From contig CAWKDW010000015.1 of the NCBI GenBank assembly GCA_963848475.1, positions 62,001-126,000 of the forward strand: 64,000 bases of DNA, given 5' to 3'. The notes beneath the pieces were generated by a model. The model made no database searches. It was not told where the DNA came from and saw only the letters and a list, made by a program, of their open reading frames with translations. Made by a program: the position numbers and the translations under genes. Source of the DNA: Solirubrobacter sp963848475 (GTDB lineage: Bacteria; Actinomycetota; Thermoleophilia; Solirubrobacterales; Solirubrobacteraceae). This document shows, piece by piece, positions 20,049 through 26,779 of this stretch; position 1 is the first letter of the stretch, and the number at the start of each line of letters is the position of its first letter.

Positions 20049-20066
20049 CATCCCGCCAGGATGACG
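20049..20066. promoter_or_regulatory. recurrent motif, short variant, copy 3
   Basis: CATCCCGCCAGGATGACG, with a shorter right arm. It ends 11 bases before the GTG of the phosphodiester glycosidase gene, closer than the other copies, so it is less certain. Confidence 0.25.
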
Positions 20067-20076
20067 TAGTGATCGC

Positions 20077-20811
20077 GTGAGCCGCTACGCGCTCTGGCGC
20101 CACCGGCTTGCGGATGGCGAGGAGACCACCATCTACGCGGTCCGCCATCCGGCGGCCGCCACGCGCGTGCGGGTGGTGCACTTCCCGCGCGCACGGCGGC
20201 TCGACGTGTGGTGTGCCCGCAACGGCGTGGGCGAGGCGATCGTCGGCGGGTTCTTCGTGCGCGATCCCTACCGCGCACTTGGCGAGCTCTGGGTGGCGGG
20301 CCGTCCTGCCGCCCACGAGCCGGTCGCCGAGCCCTACGCGGCGCTGCGCGCGTGCGTGATCAGCGACGCGGACGGCGTGCGCCTCGGGGTTCCCGGGGAG
20401 CCGCCGCACCACGATCTCGTCCAGGCGGGGCCGCTGCTGGTGGCCGGCGGGGCCGTCGCCTTCGATCCCGGCGACGATCGCGAGGGCTTCTCCGAGGGAT
20501 CAGGGCAGTTCGACTCCGACATCACCGAGGGCCGCCATCCACGGGCCGCGTTCGGGATCGGTGGGGGCGACCTGATCGCGGTCGCGTGCGACGGCCGCCG
20601 CTCCGGCGTCGACGCCGGCCTGTCGATGCTCGAACTCGCCGAGGTGATGGTCGAGCTGGGCGCCGAGCACGCGATCAACCTCGACGGCGGCGGCTCGACG
20701 ACGCTCGTGCACCGCGGCCATCTGCTCAACCGCCCCTATTCGTCCCAGGATCAGCCGGCGCCGCGTTCGCGCCGGATCGTCAGCGCACTCGCATTCGAGG
20801 AGTCCGGATGA
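20077..20811 (+). CDS. phosphodiester glycosidase family protein (NAGPA domain)
   Basis: 244 residues. The NAGPA-type fold shows in GEAIVGGFFV near the start, RAAFGIGGGDLIAVACDGRRSG, SMLELAEVMVELGAEHAINLDGGGSTTLV and the end RIVSALAF. Family members split GlcNAc-1-phosphate diesters; bacterial ones act on exopolysaccharide or wall phosphodiesters. There is no signal peptide here, so it may act in the cytoplasm. GTG at 20077. The stop shares bases with the glutaminase ATG (ATGA), so the two are co-translated. Confidence 0.85.
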   Translation: MSRYALWRHRLADGEETTIYAVRHPAAATRVRVVHFPRARRLDVWCARNGVGEAIVGGFFVRDPYRALGELWVAGRPAAHEPVAEPYAALRACVISDADGVRLGVPGEPPHHDLVQAGPLLVAGGAVAFDPGDDREGFSEGSGQFDSDITEGRHPRAAFGIGGGDLIAVACDGRRSGVDAGLSMLELAEVMVELGAEHAINLDGGGSTTLVHRGHLLNRPYSSQDQPAPRSRRIVSALAFEESG

Positions 20812-22061
20812 GCGACCCGATCACCGCCGCACTGCAGGCGATCCACGACGAGTGCGTCGCCGAGGCCGATCCGGGGGTGGTCGCCGACTACATCCCGGAG
20901 CTCTCGCACGCCGACCCCGACCTGTTCGGCATCGTGCTCGAGAGCCACGACGGCGACGCCTACGCGGCGGGCGACGCGCACGTGCCCTTCACGATCCAGT
21001 CGATCTCCAAGCCGTTCGTCTACGCCCTGGCCGTCGAGGATCTCGGGCTCGACGCGGTCAATGCCAGAGTCGGAGCCGAGCCGAGCGGAGAGCCGTTCAA
21101 CGCGATCAGCCTCGAGCCGGGCACCGGACGCCCGGACAACCCGCTGGTCAACGCGGGCGCGATCCTCACGACGTCGCTCGTGCGCGGCGGCTTCGAGCGC
21201 ATCGCGGAGTGCCTGTCGGCGTTCGCGGGCCGGAAGCTCGAGCTCGACGAGGCCGTCTTCGAGTCCGAGCACCGCACCGGCGACCGCAACCGCGCGATCG
21301 CCCACCTGATGAAGGCCGCCGGCTCGCTGCACGGGCCGGTCGACGACGCCATCGACGCGTATTTCCGGCAGTGCTCGCTGCTCGTGACCGCGACCGATCT
21401 GGCGGTGATGGCCGCGACGCTGGCCAACGCGGGCCGCGATCCCGTGACCGGCCGCCACGTGGTGCAGGAGGACACCGCCCAGCACGTGCTGTCGATGATG
21501 GCGATGTGCGGGATGTACGACTCCGCGGGCGCGTGGATGCTGCGCGTCGGCCTGCCGGCCAAGAGCGGCGTCTCCGGCGGGCTGCTGGCCGTCAGCCCGG
21601 GGCAGTTCGGGATCGGCCTGTTCAGCCCGCCGCTCGATCCGGCGGGCAACAGCGTCCGCGGCGTCGCCGCGTGCGAGCGCCTGTCCGATCGCCTCGGACT
21701 GCACCTGCTGCATGACGCGACGTCGGGCGCCCGAGCGGCCAAGGTGCTGCAGACCGAAGCCGATGGCGTCGTGGTGCTGACGCTCCGCGGCGACATCGAC
21801 TTCTCGGCCGCCGAGCACGTGCTGCGCACGACCATGAGCCTCGGCGGCCGCGGGTTCGTCGTCGATGTCCACGACGTCACGCGGCTGCACCCGGTGGCGG
21901 CCCGGCTGCTGTCGGCGATCGCGACCGAGGTCGTCGCCGAGGAGGCGCGCGTCGCCGTGGTGGGCGGCGACGATGCGACCGCGGTGCCGGCGGCTCCGGC
22001 ACGGTTCGACACCGTCGGCGAGGCCGTGGCCTGGTGCGCGGCGGCGCCGAGGCTCGAATAG
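20808..22061 (+). CDS. glsA: glutaminase fused to C-terminal STAS domain
   Basis: 417 residues. Residues 1-305 are a serine-dependent glutaminase hydrolysing glutamine to glutamate and ammonia: FTIQSISKPFVYALA (S-x-x-K pair), LEPGTGRPDNPLVNAGAI, ESEHRTGDRNRA, and GLPAKSGVSGGLLAVSPG. Residues ~320-417 form a STAS domain (VVLTLRGDIDFSAAEHVLR, FVVDVHDVTRLHPVAARLL). The conserved Ser of anti-sigma antagonists is not obvious (VTRLHP). Human and some bacterial glutaminases have other C-terminal modules; STAS fusions occur in actinobacteria. Overlaps the preceding gene by 4 bases. Confidence 0.93.
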   Translation: MSDPITAALQAIHDECVAEADPGVVADYIPELSHADPDLFGIVLESHDGDAYAAGDAHVPFTIQSISKPFVYALAVEDLGLDAVNARVGAEPSGEPFNAISLEPGTGRPDNPLVNAGAILTTSLVRGGFERIAECLSAFAGRKLELDEAVFESEHRTGDRNRAIAHLMKAAGSLHGPVDDAIDAYFRQCSLLVTATDLAVMAATLANAGRDPVTGRHVVQEDTAQHVLSMMAMCGMYDSAGAWMLRVGLPAKSGVSGGLLAVSPGQFGIGLFSPPLDPAGNSVRGVAACERLSDRLGLHLLHDATSGARAAKVLQTEADGVVVLTLRGDIDFSAAEHVLRTTMSLGGRGFVVDVHDVTRLHPVAARLLSAIATEVVAEEARVAVVGGDDATAVPAAPARFDTVGEAVAWCAAAPRLE

Positions 22062-22153
22062 CCCGATCTGGGCGGACTGGCGTTGGCGGCCTCCGATCGA
22101 GATACTCCCGCCTGTCCACGACCGCGATCGTCTACGCGGCGACGGCGGGCGGG

Positions 22154-22174
22154 CCTCACCCTGCGGGGATGACG
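22154..22174. promoter_or_regulatory. recurrent motif, copy 4 (reverse orientation)
   Basis: CCTCACCCTGCGGGGATGA plus CG; its reverse complement reads CATCCCCGCAGGGTGAGG. It ends 60 bases before the first DUF7144 gene. Confidence 0.4.
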
Positions 22175-22233
22175 TGCGCTCATCCTGGCGCGGGCGATCG
22201 TTTACGCAAACACAAGTCACAGAGGTAGCTGGA

Positions 22234-22677
22234 ATGTCCGGGCACCCCCAGAAGAACCCCAAGGCCAAGAAGGCCCCCGACCGCTACGCCAATCGTGAGG
22301 TCGTCGTCTCGACCGGCAGTCACGGATGGGTCACGTTCGCCGCGATCTACCTCTTCATCAGCGGCGGCCTGAACCTGATCTGGGGCATCACCGCGTACGC
22401 GAAGAAGGACTACTTCCATGAGGCCGAGCTCGTCGCCTCGTCGCTTTCCACATGGGGCTCGATCGCCCTCGTCGTCGGGGTGATCCAGGTCGTGGTCGCG
22501 GCGCTGGTCGCCGGGCGCAAGACCGGCGGCATGCTGATGGCCATCGTGCTCGCGATGTCCGGCATCTTCTTCAACCTCTTCTCGATCGGGGCCTACCCGG
22601 TGTGGTCGATCATCGCGATGGTCTGCAGCGGGCTCGTGCTGTGGGCGGTCACCGTCCACAGCGACGAGTTCATCTAG
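22234..22677 (+). CDS. DUF7144-family four-helix membrane protein
   Basis: 147 residues. A basic N-terminal tail is followed by four membrane helices (WVTFAAIYLFISGGLNLIWGI, GSIALVVGVIQVVVAALVA, MLMAIVLAMSGIFFNLF, YPVWSIIAMVCSGLVLWAV). This pattern is the actinobacterial DUF7144 family, function unknown. AGAGG at 22221 is a plausible ribosome site. A paralogue is at 31365. A copy of the recurrent motif precedes both. Confidence 0.8.
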   Translation: MSGHPQKNPKAKKAPDRYANREVVVSTGSHGWVTFAAIYLFISGGLNLIWGITAYAKKDYFHEAELVASSLSTWGSIALVVGVIQVVVAALVAGRKTGGMLMAIVLAMSGIFFNLFSIGAYPVWSIIAMVCSGLVLWAVTVHSDEFI

Positions 22678-22690
22678 AACCCGTTCGCCG

Positions 22691-23323
22691 ATGAAGGAAC
22701 GCTGGGAGACAGGTCGGGTCGAGGCCTTCAGCGACGGCGTGATCGCGATCGCGATCACGCTGCTCGTGCTGGAGATCAAGATCGACCCGGCCGATTTCGC
22801 CGACCCGTGGCGGGCGCTGGCCGACGAGTGGCCGTCCTACCTGGCGTACGTGACGAGCTTCCTGACGATCGGCGGGGTCTGGCTCGCCCACCACGGGCTC
22901 TTCACGAGCATCAAGGCCGTCGATCCCGTCCTGATGCGGCTGAACATCCTGATCCTGATGACGGTGTCGTTCCTGCCGTTCCCGACCGGGCTGATGGCCG
23001 ACGCGCTGACCGCGTCCAGGTCGTCGGAGCGGGTCGCGGTCATCGTCTACGGCACGACCGCGGCCGTCATCGAGCTGCTGATGGCGGCTGCGTCGCGATA
23101 CACCTCGTCGCGGCCGGAGCTGCGCGCGCCGGACGCGCCGCCTCCGCCCGTCGCGGATCGCAATCGCGGCCGGATTCGCGCGGTGCTCTACGCGATCCTG
23201 CTGGCGCTCGGCATCCTTGTCTTCCCGAAGCTCGCGGCGTTCGGGTACTTCGGCGTGGCGGTCTATGCGGTGTTGTCACGCCGCGGCGAGGGCCGTCTCA
23301 GCCTGCACGGCCTCCGCGGCTGA
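22691..23323 (+). CDS. TMEM175-like (DUF1211) potassium channel protein
   Basis: 210 residues and about six membrane helices. The family hallmark FSD motif is at 13-15 in RVEAFSDGVIAIAITLLVLEI; helix 3 reads FLTIGGVWLAHHGLFTSI. Bacterial TMEM175 proteins form tetrameric K+ channels. It starts 14 bases after the DUF7144 gene and is probably in the same operon. The 3' end overlaps a possible small antisense gene. Confidence 0.88.
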   Translation: MKERWETGRVEAFSDGVIAIAITLLVLEIKIDPADFADPWRALADEWPSYLAYVTSFLTIGGVWLAHHGLFTSIKAVDPVLMRLNILILMTVSFLPFPTGLMADALTASRSSERVAVIVYGTTAAVIELLMAAASRYTSSRPELRAPDAPPPPVADRNRGRIRAVLYAILLALGILVFPKLAAFGYFGVAVYAVLSRRGEGRLSLHGLRG

Positions 23324-23404
23324 GCCACCCGCGACGACGCAGACCACGCCGAGGACGACGAACATCCACCAGTTCTGCCCGACTTCCGGTACTTCGCTGA
23401 CCAT
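23276..23404 (-). CDS. possible small membrane protein, HdeD N-terminus-like remnant
   Basis: 42 residues: MVSEVPEVGQNWWMFVVLG then one hydrophobic helix and a short Ala/Glu tail. The NWWMFVVLGVV pattern resembles the first helix of HdeD/DUF308 proteins, but the rest of that family is missing. AGAGGAAC lies 6-7 bases before the ATG, a good ribosome site. It overlaps the TMEM175 3' end on the other strand. Either a true single-helix peptide or a gene remnant. Confidence 0.35.
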   Translation of the reverse strand: MVSEVPEVGQNWWMFVVLGVVCVVAGGSAAEAVQAETALAAA

Positions 23405-23461
23405 CGGTGGTTCCTCTCGAGAGCTGTGCGGGCACTGTAATCGCGCCCGCGGGCACCGCTT

Positions 23462-23479
23462 CATCCTCGGGGGGCGATG
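23462..23479. promoter_or_regulatory. recurrent motif, copy 5
   Basis: CATCCTCGGGGGGCGATG, ending 35 bases before the first EIRIRG small-protein gene. This is the same spacing as at 31799. Confidence 0.4.
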
Positions 23480-23513
23480 CCCACTCACACCGAGCCCACG
23501 GAGGCTTAGAACC

Positions 23514-23732
23514 ATGCCAAGACGTGTCGAGATCCGGATCCGAGGGACCGTGCCGGCCGAAGTCGCAGAGCGACTTGGCCTCAGGGCGACGGTCGAACCC
23601 GTCGAGACCGTCCTGCGCGGCGCGATCGTCGACCGGCCCGCGCTGCACGGGGTGCTCGACCGCCTGCGCACCAGCGGGCACGAGCTGATCGAGGTTCGCC
23701 GGCTCCCCGATCTCGAGGAGGTGCGTCGATGA
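23514..23732 (+). CDS. small EIRIRG-type protein of unknown function, paralogue 1
   Basis: 72 residues with a strong GGAGG ribosome site 9 bases upstream. It shares a clear pattern with the protein at 26446: EIRIRG-V, LGL-A-VEP--TVLRG, LHG-L-RL, G-EL-E-R-LP. The predicted fold is a small alpha/beta domain. Two independent copies with matching length argue for a real family, which I do not recognise. The stop overlaps the DUF6458 ATG by four bases. Confidence 0.7.
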   Translation: MPRRVEIRIRGTVPAEVAERLGLRATVEPVETVLRGAIVDRPALHGVLDRLRTSGHELIEVRRLPDLEEVRR

Positions 23733-23926
23733 GCCTCGGCGGGAGTCTCTTCCTCGTCGCCGTCGGCGCGATCCTGCACTTCGCCGTCACGGCCACGTTC
23801 GCCGGCATCGACATCCAGACCGTCGGGACGATCCTGATGGTCATCGGCGTCATCGGCTTCGCGATCTCGCTCTGGTTCTATCTCTCGCATCGCGACCCCG
23901 CCGGCCCGCCACCGCCGTCGTACTGA
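23729..23926 (+). CDS. DUF6458-family small membrane protein
   Basis: 65 residues with two membrane helices: LFLVAVGAILHFAVTATFAGI and GTILMVIGVIGFAISLWFYL. The pattern SLFLVAVGAILHFAVT fits the actinobacterial DUF6458 family, role unknown. Coupled to the EIRIRG protein by an ATGA overlap. Confidence 0.8.
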   Translation: MSLGGSLFLVAVGAILHFAVTATFAGIDIQTVGTILMVIGVIGFAISLWFYLSHRDPAGPPPPSY

Positions 23927-23959
23927 TCGCGCGCCGGCGCGGCCACCGGCTAGGCGACA

Positions 23960-25686
23960 TCACGCCGGTCTGACGAGCGCCGCCTCGACCGCCGCCCGGA
24001 CGGTCGGGTGGAAGCGCTCGGGCGCGAGCCCGCCGGCGTCCTGCACACGCGTGCGGACGGGCGTCTTCATGCGTGCGATGTGCAGGTCGACCGGGAGCTG
24101 CCGGTCGAGGTCGGTGAGGGCCGTCATGCCCGCGATGTCGATGTGGGAGACGCCCTCGGCGTCGAAGACCAGCGCGCGCGGCTCCGAGGGCGCGGCGCCC
24201 AGCGCCTCGCGCACGCGGCCCTTGACGTAGCCGGCGTTGGCGAAGAACAGCCGGTCGTCGAGGCGATAGACGACGACGCCCGGGGTCACCCGCGCACCGC
24301 GGTGGACGGACACGTCGGCCCAGCGGCCGAGTTCCTCGTCCCAGCCGAGCACCGCGTCGTGCGGTCGCGCGCTGCGGCGGACGACATCGACGATCGAGAG
24401 CCCGATCGCGAACGCGATCGCGTTGAGCACACCGGTGACGATGACGCCGCCGGTGGTGACGGCGGCGATCGTGACCTCGACGCGGTCGGACGCCCATAGA
24501 TCGCGCCACGCCGCCACGTCGACGAGCCCCAGGCACGCCGCGACGATCACGGCTCCGAGCACCGCCTTGGGCAGGTCGGCGATCGGCCCCGTGAGGAACA
24601 GCAGCACGAGCATCACGGCCACAGCCGAGACGACGCCCGAGATCTGGCTGCGGGCGTTCATCGCGTCGTTGACGGCCGTGCGCGAGCTGCTGGCGCCGAC
24701 TGGCAGCCCCTGGGTGAGCCCGGCGACCGCATTGGCGGTGCCCATGGCCACCAGTTCGGAACCGACGGTGATGTGCTGGTCGTGGCGCCCGGCGAACGTG
24801 CGCGCGGTCAGGACCTCGTCGGCGAAGCTCAAGAGGAAGAGCCCGACCGCGGCGGGGAGCAGCGAGACGATGTCGCTCAGCGGCGGCGACGGGAACCGCG
24901 GGCGCGGGAGGCCGGACGGCAGCGGGCCGACGACGGCCACGCCGTGGGCCGCGAGGTCCAGCGCCGCGGAGGCGATGATCGCGCCGACCACGACGATCAG
25001 CGCCGCGGGGAGCTTCGCCATGAAGAACTTCAGCCCGAACAGGACGGCGAGCGCGACCGCGCTGACCAGGACGGTCGTCCCGCTCACGTCGCCGAGCTCG
25101 CTGAAGACCTCCTTGAGCTGTCCGAGCGGCTCCGTGGCGTCGATCGGGAGCCCGAGCAGCTTGCCCAACTGGCTGATCACCAGCACGACCGCGACGCCGT
25201 GGATGTACCCCACCAGCACCGGCCGGGAGAGGTAGTCCGCGATCCAGCCGATCCGCAGCAGACGGCCGATGAAGTAGCAGCCGGCGACCAGCAGCGCGAG
25301 GATCGCCGCGAGCTCCGCGGCGTGCGCGCTGCCCGCGGTCGCCATCGCCAGCACCGATGCGGCGACCAGGGCGGAGAGCGACCCCTCCGGCCCCACGATC
25401 AGCTGCCGGCAGGAGCCGAACAACGCATAGGCCACGGGAGGGAGCAGCAGCGCGTACAGCCCGTTTATCGGCTGCAAGCCCGCGACCTCGGCGTAGGCCA
25501 TCGCCGAGGGGATCGCGAGCGCCGCGACGGTGACGCCCGCGATCAGATCGCGCTGGGCCGAGTTCCCCCGCCGTAGGCGGCCACCTCCTTGGCCACGGGC
25601 AGCGCGCGGTGCAGCAGTGGGTCGGGCTTGGCGGGGCGAAACGGGGCCGCTTCACCGTAGCTGCGCGGGAGACCCTCCTCGGACAT
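23960..25686 (-). CDS. SulP-family anion transporter with STAS domain (one frame break)
   Basis: About 575 residues. The membrane part has the SulP sequences MAYAEVAGLQPINGLYALLLPP, DYLSRPVLVGYIHGVA, and GASSSRTAVNDAMNARSQISG. The C-terminal ~110 residues are a STAS domain (ALVFDAEGVSHIDIAGMTALTDL). The first ~45 residues (MSEEGLPRSYGEAAPFRPA) are in another frame; the break is at a five-base C/G run at 25566-25570, and removing one base gives AAYGGNSAQRDLIAGVTVAALAIPSA. This is very likely a homopolymer error. Imports sulfate, bicarbonate or other anions. Confidence 0.88.
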
Positions 25687-25716
25687 TGCGACACCGTACA
25701 GCGGGCCGCATGGCGG

Positions 25717-25741
25717 CTCCTCACCCGCGACGGGTGAGGAG
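25717..25741. promoter_or_regulatory. perfect 25-base dyad, recurrent motif copy 6
   Basis: CTCCTCACCCG and CGGGTGAGGAG flank CGA with no mismatch. It lies between the divergent SulP and B12-fold genes, with a second copy only 18 bases away. It is the most perfect dyad of this motif type in the window. Confidence 0.5.
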
Positions 25742-25759
25742 CGATCGCCGCGAGCCGAT

Positions 25760-25777
25760 CATCCCGACCGGGCGATG
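25760..25777. promoter_or_regulatory. recurrent motif, copy 7
   Basis: CATCCCGACCGGGCGATG, self-complementary except near the centre. It ends 25 bases before the B12-fold gene ATG. Confidence 0.45.
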
Positions 25778-25801
25778 ATCCCTCACCCGCAACGGCGGAC
25801 C

Positions 25802-26431
25802 ATGAAGGTCATTGAACGCTCGGAGACCGTGGCGGCAAGGCTGGAACGCGCGATCGTGCGCTTCCGCCTGCAGTCCGCGCACAACCTGCTCGACGAGGCC
25901 TTCGGTGCGACGGCGCCGGACGTCGTCGCGCGCGACCTCGTCCTACCGTTGTTCGAGCAACTCGAGCAGGGAGGCGATCCCGTCGTCGTGCGCTTCGCCG
26001 CCTCGCTGTTCGAGATCCGGCTGCTTCTGCAGGCCAGTGGGTGGGATCGCGTCGACGGGCCGCCGGTGGTGCTCGCCTGCGCGCCGCGCGAGGAGCGCAC
26101 GCTCGGGCTGATCGCGCTCGGGCTCGGCTTGGCCCGGCGGCGCTGCCGGATCGTCTACCTCGGAGCGACGACGCCGGCGCGGACGATCGCCATGGCGGTT
26201 GCGGAGCACGACGGTGCTCCGGCGGTCCTCAGCGCCGAGCACGACGATCTCGACGCGCAGGAGCGCACCCACCTGCGGACGCTCCGCCTGGGGCTGATCG
26301 GTCGCGCCGCGGGCGCGCTCGCAGGCCCGCTGGACGCCACCGTGATGGGCCTCGACGGGGCCGCGGTGGCAGCCGAGGCAACGCGGAGGTCATCCCGCCG
26401 GGGCGACGACACGTCACCCCCGTCGCCGTGA
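25802..26431 (+). CDS. B12-binding-fold protein lacking the cobalamin histidine
   Basis: 209 residues. The first ~90 are helical like the cap before cobalamin domains of MerR-type regulators. Then comes a Rossmann-like core (PPVVLACAPREERTLGLIALGLGLARRRCRIVYLGATTPARTIA). Relatives carry an E/D-x-H-x-x-G ligand motif; here the corresponding stretch is EERTLG, so the lower-ligand His is Arg or absent. No DNA-binding domain is attached. ATG at 25802 lies 25 bases after a motif copy. The end runs into the motif copy before the next gene, so the true stop could differ. It is probably a sensor that does not bind B12 in the usual way. Confidence 0.6.
   Translation: MKVIERSETVAARLERAIVRFRLQSAHNLLDEAFGATAPDVVARDLVLPLFEQLEQGGDPVVVRFAASLFEIRLLLQASGWDRVDGPPVVLACAPREERTLGLIALGLGLARRRCRIVYLGATTPARTIAMAVAEHDGAPAVLSAEHDDLDAQERTHLRTLRLGLIGRAAGALAGPLDATVMGLDGAAVAAEATRRSSRRGDDTSPPSP
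26391..26408. promoter_or_regulatory. recurrent motif, copy 8, inside preceding gene end
   Basis: CATCCCGCCGGGGCGACG, ending 38 bases before the second EIRIRG gene. It lies inside the last codons of the B12-fold gene, suggesting the small gene has its own control. Confidence 0.4.
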
Positions 26432-26445
26432 GGATGGGCGCTGGC

Positions 26446-26655
26446 ATGGCACTCAGATACGAGATCCGCATCAGAGGCCGGGTCGGCGATCATCTCGCCG
26501 ATGCCCTCGGGCTGTCGGCCGAGGTCGAGCCGGCCGACACCGTCCTTCGCGGACCGGTTGCCGACCAGGATGGCCTGCACGGGATTCTCAACCGGTTGCA
26601 GGACATGGGCCTCGAACTGGTCGAGATACGCCAGCTTCCGCCCGACGCCGGCTGA
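26446..26655 (+). CDS. small EIRIRG-type protein of unknown function, paralogue 2
   Basis: 69 residues: MALRYEIRIRG, LGLSAEVEPADTVLRG, DGLHGILNRLQDMGLELVEIR. Clear paralogue of the protein at 23514, with conserved EIRIRG, TVLRG, LHG and E-(I/V)-R. An ATG at 26434 would add four residues. It follows the B12-fold gene closely and a motif copy lies 38 bases upstream. No membrane helix. Function unknown. Confidence 0.7.
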   Translation: MALRYEIRIRGRVGDHLADALGLSAEVEPADTVLRGPVADQDGLHGILNRLQDMGLELVEIRQLPPDAG

Positions 26656-26779
26656 ACGCCCATGCGGCGGCAATGCCCGCCGATCCACAGATTGCCAGAA
26701 TTTGGATGGACCGAGCTGGCCTACCTTTCCCAGTCTGAACACTTCGCAAACCCTGGGCAAGCAGTAATCTCATCTTGGA

